In this document: positions 55,810 to 64,000 of the stretch, piece after piece
Layout of the letters: each line of letters begins with the position of its first letter
How positions within the stretch are numbered: the first letter of the stretch is position 1
NCBI GenBank assembly: GCA_963457665.1
Contig: OY735237.1
Span: 6,042,832 to 6,106,831, forward strand
Direction of reading: 5' to 3'
DNA length: 64,000 bases
Source: Thysanoteuthis rhombus
Lineage: Eukaryota > Mollusca > Cephalopoda > Oegopsida > Thysanoteuthidae
Program-made: the position numbers and the translations under genes
Notes under the pieces: generated by a model
Database searches by the model: none
The model's input: the letters and a program-made list of their open reading frames with translations, nothing else
What the model was told of the DNA's origin: nothing

Positions 55810-58800
55810 GGGTATTATTTTGTTTCAATTGCTATTGTATACAAGGCTGTTCTACTGGTATATTGAGATATTAAGCTGAACCAAATGGAATGTCGAATTG
55901 ACAAAAAATCAGAAACTGCATTGTTTTGAGATGTGCTCATCACTGCTTCCTTGCAACAATAAGAAACTGTCTTGGAAATGTGTTCATTACATGTGATAAA
56001 GAATGGATCCCTGACAATAATTCTAAACGCATGTTTCGATCAAAAGAATGTCCATTTTGTTCAAAATAGTGTTTTAACATTTAATAGACAAAATCTGACA
56101 TCTCATGTGGTCCAACTAAATATATTAATTTGGATTTATTTATTTATTAAATAAAAATGCCTCTATGGGTATATTCATAAACAATTTACATTAGAATTAT
56201 GTATCCATCATTAAAATATACATTAATTCGAGTTATAAAAAAGTCCGAAGCTTGATATAAGAAAATTACCTAAATGATAACTTTAAACAGAGAAAAACAT
56301 TCTAATGTTCACAGTTTAGTTTGCCATTGCAGTAGTTTTGAAACAAACAGATTTTTCCAAATACGTGTTTAACAGCAAATCTAAAATATGTGATCATAAA
56401 ATAAGTATAATTCAAGTAGTTTAGTTGAACATTCAAAAAAAATTTCCTGCCATATAAGACACATCTATAATTTCAAAAGGAATATCTAGAAAAAAAAATG
56501 TCTGAAACTACCATGGAAATAAATCAAAACTCTGGAATTATGGTGAAATTTGAAAAAGATAAATTTGCAACAATAGAAATTCATGATAAGATACAAACAC
56601 ATTATAATAATAGGTTCAAGATGCACAGTGCTTTTTGGAGAAGGTTTTTTTTATGGAAAAATGTCGTATATGGCAGAAGATAGAGTAATTGAATTTAGAG
56701 GAAAATATTAGACTGTTTTTTTTAGATTACGGTGCAAAAAAAATATAACTTATTTTTAGATTACGGTGCAAATGGTAATTTTTATCTAAAATGTGTAAAG
56801 AAAAAAAAGAAAACTACCTGTAAGAAAGCATGGGAAAGATAAGAAAAATGCTGATTGTGTCAGGTTAAACAGAACTGGGGAATCAGAAATGCATCATGGG
56901 ATAAAAGATACAAAAATGCAGCCATATTTGTAGCTGAAAAGTTGAAGTAGGTGGGTATAAAAAATAGAAAATGCCGGAAACAGAGAGCCCAAAAAAAGAA
57001 GAGGATTGTTTTTTTTTTGTTTTTTTTTTTCAAATCAAATAAAACCAATGAATGTCATAGCCATGCATTAAAGAACACAAGAGAGATATAATGAAGGATG
57101 GAATCAACATGCCTTTGTACAAGCAGGGAATTCTTTGGAAAAAAAAAAAATCAAAATGAACTAGGGAGATGATTTAAACAAGTGGAAATTATTGGTTATA
57201 TTTCAAAAAGTTCAAAGCAAACAAAAAAATGGCGGGCGGATAAAAAACAAAAAAAAAATCTAACTATAGAGAGCCCTGGATTAATAATAGTTTTTTTTAA
57301 AAAGCTCCTAAAACTTTAAAAAATTGGACATAAAAAAAAGTAGTTTATGATCACAGGCGGTTAAGATATTTTACACAATATCAAATTAAGTGCAAGTTTC
57401 AACTTTGATCTGGTTTTGTTTATTACAATTTAGATTTTGGTTTTTAAGCTTCATTGATGAATAGAAGGATATGGTTTATCTGACATCATGTGAGTGTTTC
57501 TAGCATCTTCTAAATGTTCCAATTGATCTTATTTATTTCTAAACGTTTTTTGTGCTAAGATTGAATTTTTTTCCCCCCTCACCTGTTTATACAAAGACTT
57601 ACTTTTATGAATCTTGTGAATTTCTCCCTCATATCAATCTATATTATAATAAGCGATGAATCAGTTTGTTACATCATCTAGGGTAGAAAACTCTAGCAAA
57701 GGGGGAGTAACTCTAAAAACGCTGCGATTCAATTGAATGAAACTTTCAGTATTTATTTATTATTTCATTACTTATTCATTCGTTCTAAGTATATGATAAA
57801 ATGGAGAAACTAAAAACTAATTTTCATTAATGGAATACGTTTTTCAAACATTCAAAAAATAACACCTCAATGTAGCTTGTGTTACTTAAAAGCTCTGGTG
57901 CTGAAATGTTTTTCTAAAATAATGTCTGCCATCTTGTTGATGGGTCACAACAGTAGTGTTCTTTAGCACCAGGACAGTTGAAAGATGATGCGAAAAAATT
58001 CTTACTGAAATACTAAGTCAGGATCAGTTTTACACCGATCGGACCAATTACTCGAAATTGTGCCTGGGTAATCTACTCAAGTCTTTCCAAATACACACAA
58101 CACATTGCAAACCTAATATCACATCGTAGATTTTACAGAGAACAGCAACGATTTCAATTTTCTTCTGAATTCTTAAAAAGTCAGGAGTGGATGTTTATAC
58201 TGTTTATATTTTAAAACTTCACTGTACTTGAATTAAAAATTTATTTCTCTGGAATTTTCAAGCATCAATTCAGATTGCTTTCCATTCTACCATGGAGATA
58301 TGAAGTCTATAATATATTTCATTTATATCTCCAAGCTTCTACTGACCTTGTGAACCTAGGGTTTTGCCAAAAATGTTTTTAATTAGGCCCTGCAGCTCTG
58401 ACAGCAGTGGTCTTCAGTCCCAGAACTTAGAAGATGAGAATGAAAATTATTTCCCATCTACGAAGTAATTTGGGTTTTGTGGAAAAATGTCAAACAAGCA
58501 AGCTTCCATTATTAATCGAGTTTTTAACATTTAATGCTCACCAAATTATATTTAATAACAATGGATTTTGAGTGGATATTTCATATTGAACTTTCTATGA
58601 AAAATGGGGGAAAATATTTCAATTTTATCAAAATCCTTCACTTCAGAATTTATCACAAGAAAAATATATTTTTTGAGAGAGAGATATTTTTTAGTTTTCA
58701 GATTCAACTACGAAAAAAATTATCATTTTTATCTTCTGATGATCACATGAAGCATTTATCTTTTTTTTTAATTCAATAATGATGTTTAATATTTCAAAGA

Positions 58801-58840
58801 TTTTGTAAATAATCAATTTATCGGTAATTTTAATTAGAAA
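55810..58840. other. No recognised gene
   Basis: AT-rich DNA with many A and T runs. AGATTACGGTGCAAA occurs twice close together (56725 and 56758). CAGTGGTCTTCAGTCCCAGA at about 58404 resembles a hAT end but is unpaired. Short frames at 55972, 56498, 56860 and 58534 are unrecognised. Confidence 0.35.
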
Positions 58841-58847
58841 TTCCCTA

Positions 58848-59735
58848 CCTAAAGAGCAAGATCTTAGCACAATACCTAAAGAGCGAGATCTTAGCACAAT
58901 ACCTAAAGAGCGAGATCTTAGCACAATACCTAGAGAGCGAGATCTTAGCACAATACCTAGAGAACGAGATCTTAGCACAATACCTAGAGAACGAGATCTT
59001 AGCACAAAACCTAGAGAACGAGATCTTAGCACAATACCTAGAGAACGAGATCTTAGCACAATACCTAAAGAGCGAGATCTTAGCACAATACCTAGAGAGT
59101 AAAATATTAGCACAATACCTAGAGAGCAAAATATTAGCACAATACCTAGAGAGCAAGCTCTTAGCACAATACCTAGAGAGCGAGATCTTAGCACAATACC
59201 TCAAGAGCAAGTTCTTAGCACAATACCTCAAGAGCAAGCTCTTAACACAATACTTAGAGAGCGAAATTTTAGCACAATACTTCAAGAGCAAAATCTTAGC
59301 ACAATACCTAAAGAGCAAAATCTTAGCACAATACCTAAAGAGCAAAATCTTAGCACAATACCTAAAGAGCAAAATCTTAGCACAATACCTAAAGAGCAAA
59401 ATCTTAGCACAATACCTAAAGAGCAAAATCTTAGCACAATACCTAAAGAGCAAAATCTTAGCACAATACCTAAAGAGCAAAATCTTAGCACAATACCTAA
59501 AGAGCAAAATCTTAGCACAATACCTAAAGAGCAAAATCTTTGCATAAAACCTAAAAGGCAAGCTCTTAGCACAACACCTGAACCCGAAGAACTAGCTCTT
59601 TGCGCAACACCTGAAGAATATGATCTTAGCATAATTCTCTATCGGAAGAGCTAGCTCTAAGCATGATTCACCATCTAGATCTTAGCACAAATCTTTACCT
59701 AAAGAGCAAGAACTTTGCACAATTCACTACCTTAA
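58848..59735. repeat. 27-bp tandem array
   Basis: Unit CCTAAAGAGCAAAATCTTAG plus CACAATA. Starts fall at 58848 + 27n without any length change for 27 units (to 59576). A 33-bp unit (six extra bases) and degenerate units follow to about 59735. As the unit is 9 codons with no stop in several phases, both strands show long frames. On the plus strand one phase reads (S)TIPKEQNL repeated, open from 58809 to 59654 except for a TAA at 59100, with no ATG. On the minus strand frames of 116-238 codons exist. Coding status is unresolved; satellite DNA is the default. Confidence 0.95.
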
Positions 59736-59739
59736 TTGA

Positions 59740-60380
59740 TTTTAATCAAATTCCTAATCAGTTTATGATTACATGAAGCTGTGAAAGTAATTCGTCATAC
59801 TAAAAAACAGTGTTTAGACATTTGAACAGTAGTGTTAGTAAGATACAAGCAGTTTGCTTTGTCAGTCACACAAAAGAATGTCAATGTATTTACACCATCA
59901 AGTTTTGAATAACAGTCATTAAAATCGACTTCATGATCACCTAAAGTTTTTTTTGTCTATTGCTTTTCTATAACATATGTTGAGTCACTGACCATAGATA
60001 CAGTGACATTGAGAGGCCTTGACCAGTGGTTACCAAAATGAAACTTTAGAAGGATTGAAAAATGTACAGAAATTAGTTTGTTACATATGAAATTGCATTG
60101 TTTCTCCCTACAGATTCAATGTGAATAGACGTATAATTTGTTATTATTTGAGGGATTTGAGCCTTTACGGCTAGGTTGTTTACCTAAGAAGGTATACTAA
60201 TTCTAACATCTATAGTGAATACTATTACAGTGCAAAATGTTCAGTATTGGTTCCAATAGTAAACCTTGAGAGAAGCCAAAACCCTTCCTAATAATGAAGA
60301 ATTATCAACAATGTATGACCACAAAGTTTAGGGTCAAGAAATCATTAAATAATCATTATTCAGTGATTCATCTAGACTAG
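59740..60380. other. No recognised gene; unpaired hAT-like end at 60024
   Basis: CAGTGGTTACCAAAATG at 60024 looks like a hAT left end. A possible partner (reverse complement CAGTGGTTGCCAAGC) ends at 62188, but the flanks GCCTTGAC and AACTAATT do not match, so they are not paired here. Confidence 0.35.
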
Positions 60381-60384
60381 TTTT

Positions 60385-60460
60385 CTCGTTGCTTTAACCA
60401 CATTGTTTTGGGCTCTGTACCCTCTGACCTTCTTCAGGTCTTCCAGAAATGATAAAAGGA
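60385..60460 (-). repeat. Dispersed repeat N, copy 3
   Basis: Minus strand: GACCTGAAGAAGGTCAGAGG, GTACAGAGCCCAAAACAATG. Matches copies at 18885 and 47560. Confidence 0.55.
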
Positions 60461-60464
60461 AGCA

Positions 60465-62570
60465 TTCATTTGATCCACAGAGATGTATATTTCTGCACTA
60501 CTTGATCAAAGAATTGAAAATGTGTCTCAGGGAACCAGATGTTTTTGGTCAGGATTTTTCTCTCCTCAAATAATGTATTTTTGAGGTCACAAATCTAATT
60601 TCTGTTCTTTTTTAATCAGTTCAACTGGCATCATGTTTATATCTATGTTTGTCCAATTGACTGGATGATTTGAGCAGGAGAAATCATTAGATGTGACTAG
60701 TAAAGAAATGACAATATTATACTTCATTGCCATCTTAAGAATATTTGAAAGCCCTAGGCAAATCAATGTACTGGAGCCCATAACAAATCCCTTAACCCCA
60801 CATACTAAAACAAAGTTTTTATTTTTTAAAATCATATTTTTGGGCTCTTAAAATCGTGGGCCCCTAGGCAACTGTCCAGTGAGATTAGATGGCCCTGATA
60901 TACCTCATGAATCAAATAAAAGATTCTTTTTCACATACCATGAAGGTTACTGAATGTAACAGATATCTGAGGAAGGCTAAAGAGAATATCATTCAAAACA
61001 TTACAATAAAGTTGAGGGATCTGGTCTATAAGAATGAATAATGTTAACATTGCAGAATAATTGACTCTTAGATTCATAGATAAATTGTCAGAATTTTAAA
61101 AAAAGTTCCAGGGAAACAACTTTTATCAGAAGTTTCTCCCCTGGAATTGCCAAGAATGAATATAAGAGTTAAAAGGCCTAAAGGTTGAAGGAAATTCCCT
61201 TTGTGTATGGATTTTCATCAAGCTTAGTCAAATTTGGCATAGCATCACAGTAATGGGGCACTCAATGCAGATCCAACTAAATGGCTTTTGAATCTTGCTT
61301 GCAAATCATTTCACTATAGCAGATAGATATTAAGAAGCTTAGTTTAGCCTAGTAAAAATTCACAATAAGGATACATATCACTGGCAATAGTTACTGAGAT
61401 AGCACTAGTACTGAAAAGTGTTACAATGGTGGAAAACCTAATGATGCTCAGACTCACTGGCAATAACTTTTGAGATGAGTCACACACCATCGCTATGAAG
61501 GAAGTGTTATAACATCAGGTTTATCCAAAAGCATGTCATAGACCACGTAGACATCTTGCAAGTACAGCAGCTATACAGTGGAAGCTGTTTATAATAATTA
61601 CTTTAAGACAGGATCTTTTTATATCAGGGATCGGCAAACGTATTTAGAGGTGAATCAGATTAGGAATAATTTCTTGCCTTGTTCGCCAAATGAATTAAAA
61701 GATGAAACAATGATCATACAAGCTTGTTTTTAGAAAAAGTTATTTCCGTATTTTTCTTATGTGAGTATATACCTACATAAACTTCAAAGTACTATTAATT
61801 TCTTAGGGACAAAATATTGTTTGATTTGGTTCAAATTGTGTGTCTATTAATAGGACATCAGGAATGTGTAGTGTTGAAACATTTTAGCTATAGCCTATAA
61901 AACATTTGTTTAGGGCCATAGCAAAAATGAGATTTTTGTTCTATTATTAAATACTGTATTTCATGGTTCGCTAACTGAAGTAAGATAAGGAAAACCAGTA
62001 ATTTTTGTAGGTAATGTCACATATTCAAAGTTGATGGAATACACATGAGCAAAAAGAGGGAAGGGAGTGAAGAAATGAAATGCTTGAAGGAGCTGATGAC
62101 ATCATCTTGATGACACATAACAAGAACAAAAGAGTTCCACCCTGAGAATCAATCAGGTTGTATCCTGGATAAAGCTTGGCAACCACTGAACTAATTGACA
62201 TATCACGGATGGATCCTGAGTATTGAACAGGTGGGGTGTGTCCAAATGGAAAAAAAAATCATTTTCACAGATGAATACATGAATATTATCCATATACAGA
62301 TTGACTTGGATTTTGAGTGGGAAAACCTTATTTTAAGATACCTCATAATTAATAGAAAAAGATTTATATTACTTAGATGGAATACAAAATAAATTTTTGT
62401 TTTCTAGGGTTAATTTATGATCACTTGTGATTATTCGAATACTTTAATTATAAAATTTCTCTATCCAGATATCTAAAAAGAATTAATTTTTCCAATTGTA
62501 CTTTGCCCAAGCAAGCCTGGACACCCTCAAACCCCTGGATCCATGGCTGAGTGGGTATATATGATTATTG
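60465..62570. other. No recognised gene; transposon-end-like motifs
   Basis: CAGTGGAAGCTGTTTATAAT at 61576, preceded by TA, resembles a pogo-type end. CAGGGATCGGCAAACG at 61625 and TTGGCAACCACTG ending at 62188 resemble hAT ends. None could be paired with a convincing target duplication. Frames at 60587-60835 (minus) and 62195-62392 (plus) are unrecognised. Confidence 0.35.
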
Positions 62571-62576
62571 AGAAAT

Positions 62577-62872
62577 AGATATATGATCCGACAGAGATGA
62601 CTATAAATTGCATTATATCATAATGAAACTATTCAAAATGATCTCCTGTTATTATACAGTGAATGTATTGTTTGGCCTAGACAATGTAAATAGAATAAAC
62701 AATTGAGGAAAATGGGGCTAATGCAGGAATCAAACCTGCAACTAATAGGATTTCTTGCGGCAGCCCCATTTTCTTTAATTGTTCTTTCCATTTACCTTGT
62801 CAAGGTAAAATGATACATTAACCATGTAATAACAGGAGATAATTTCAAATAGAGTTTCAATATAACACTATT
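62577..62872. repeat. SINE A palindrome, copy 4 (inverted dimer, tRNA-like head present)
   Basis: The left arm (about 62577-62725) is the SINE A body and head in reverse: CAGGAATCAAACCTGC is a B box on the minus strand at about 62725. The right arm (62757-62872) is the forward body (CAGCCCCATTTTCTTTAATT). The arms pair over the body, and the spacer is about 30 bp. Repeat B begins seven bases downstream. Confidence 0.8.
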
Positions 62873-62878
62873 TAAATG

Positions 62879-63135
62879 GTCTAGAAAGCTTTACAGCTTT
62901 AAACACTAAATATACAAAAAAAAATATTCTAAAAGATTCGTTATTTCAGTCAACTATTTCCCAATATTTATTGATGTAATTTTTAAAAAATTAGGGCTTT
63001 TGTGTTACAAAATTTGATATTATGGTACCATGTGTGATTTTTTCTTGTTGGGATCATCAATTGTTTACCATGTAACCTATTTGGGAATTCAAAAACAAAA
63101 GTTATATTAATATTACTCTCCAGTAGTGTAGATAT
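62879..63135 (+). repeat. Dispersed repeat B, copy 3
   Basis: TCTAGAAAGCTTTACAGCTT at its start, GGGATCATCAATTGTTTACC in the middle and TCCAGTAGTGTAGAT at the end match the copy at 690-963. It directly follows SINE A, as in copy 1. Confidence 0.8.
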
Positions 63136-63142
63136 GGATCTA

Positions 63143-63174
63143 CATATATGTGTGTGTGTGTGTGTGTGTGTGTT
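63143..63174. repeat. (TG)n microsatellite
   Basis: A pure TG run just beyond repeat B copy 3. Confidence 0.95.
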
Positions 63175-64000
63175 TTTAATTATTACACCAGAATCTGAAC
63201 CATTTAATTAATATTTAATATTTGTTTCTATCAGTCCTAATGCCTCCATGATATTAGATGTGCATAATTAGAGGTCAGGGGTGAATTATTGAGTAATAAT
63301 TATGTGACCTATTTTGTTCCGGCAAAATGGGTAGCCCAGCACATTGGAAAATAGTTGGTGCACCTGTAGATTTTTGTAATTGTAACAGAGCCTATTCTAG
63401 AATTTAAACTCTTTGAAAAAGTCCAACATATAAATTCAAATGAATTAACTAAATAAATATTTAAACACTTAACCGAACCCAAGAATGAAAGGATTTCTTG
63501 GTGAATGAACCATCATACAATTCATTTTAAAAGAGAGACTTTGTGCTTTGTGATCTACTCACAAAATTCACACAACAATTCATGAATAGCAGACACAAAT
63601 ACCTTTGAACACAACACAGGCTATACAAACAATCTCTTTAAGAAATCATTTCTACCTTCAGTTTTCTTCCAAAAAGTAAACAAGGATGACCCAGAATTCT
63701 CACCAAAATCAAGAATTGTTTACACACATAAAGAAAGACGAAACAACGGAGGAAACAAACCCAGATAAAAGTTAGAATAGCATAACCATCCCAAAATAAA
63801 CATTTACCTTGGGAGGAAAAAAGAAAATAAATTATGAAAAAAAAAATTCATTTTAATAAGTCATTATAAGTAATAAGTCATCCAAAGGGGGTTGGAGAAA
63901 AAGTTATTAAATTAAGAAATAAAAATGTATGCAGGGATTTTTTTTTTCCATACACTTCCAATGACAAATCTGAAAATACTTTGGATAAAGAATTTTCCAT
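63175..64000. other. No recognised gene
   Basis: AT-rich sequence to the window edge. No open frame over 60 codons and no repeat shared within the window was noticed. Confidence 0.4.

Noticed and set aside
58848..59735. CRISPR-like array (27-bp direct repeats)
   Set aside because: Repeats are contiguous with no unique spacers, and the window is an animal-type genome.
60024..62188. A 2.2-kb hAT element with CAGTGGTT(A/G)CCAA ends
   Set aside because: Ends agree well, but flanking octamers GCCTTGAC and AACTAATT do not and no transposase is visible between them.
61625..62188. A 564-bp hAT element
   Set aside because: Only 10 of 15 end positions agree and the flanks TTTTATAT and AACTAATT differ.

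Overview
This window looks like an intergenic or intronic stretch of a large, AT-rich, repeat-loaded animal genome. I find no intact protein-coding gene, no intact tRNA or rRNA gene and nothing prokaryotic. Almost all long open frames fall in microsatellites, minisatellites, polypurine tracts or the 200-N assembly gap (42333-42532). Tentatively I place it in a mollusc, perhaps a cephalopod. The reasons are several tRNA-derived SINE families, LINE 3' ends that finish in GATGAT repeats, and dispersed tails carrying an AAATTTCATTGAAATTCAT-type motif near GACA. That is an impression, not a database result.

Layout. 0-2.6 kb: a tRNA-derived SINE joined to a second repeat (405-963), an 800-bp polypurine tract with a 23-bp minisatellite, and a 74-84 bp tandem repeat that is the tail of another SINE family. 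5.5-6.4 kb: a LINE 3' end with an internal ~300-bp duplication. 8-18 kb: a patchwork of dispersed repeats, each with relatives elsewhere in the window, plus several tRNA-like SINE heads. 19-25 kb: three LINE 3' ends (two inverted to each other), SINEs, a trimeric tRNA-like SINE and a 31-bp perfect inverted repeat. 27-34 kb: a degraded LINE C-terminus, a SINE interrupted by a hAT-type MITE, a mariner transposase relic and satellite-like units. 36.5-39.4 kb: a LINE 3' end, a ~115-bp tandem repeat and a 1.6-kb polypurine region with 29-bp and 24-bp minisatellites. 43.6-56 kb: a second SINE copy, two Tc1/mariner-type and four hAT-type non-autonomous transposons with recognisable target-site duplications, and a SINE palindrome. 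58.8-59.7 kb: 27 successive 27-bp units without an indel. 62.6-63.1 kb: a second SINE palindrome joined to the same partner repeat as at the start of the window.

No pathway can be described. The history is one of recurrent SINE, LINE and DNA-transposon insertion with local tandem expansion. The features with the best internal evidence are the DNA transposons (inverted ends plus target duplications), the LINE 3' ends (conserved translated C-terminus) and the tandem arrays (exact period). Family names given to SINEs and dispersed repeats (A, B, C and so on) are local labels. No predicted function is claimed for any open frame not listed as a transposon relic.
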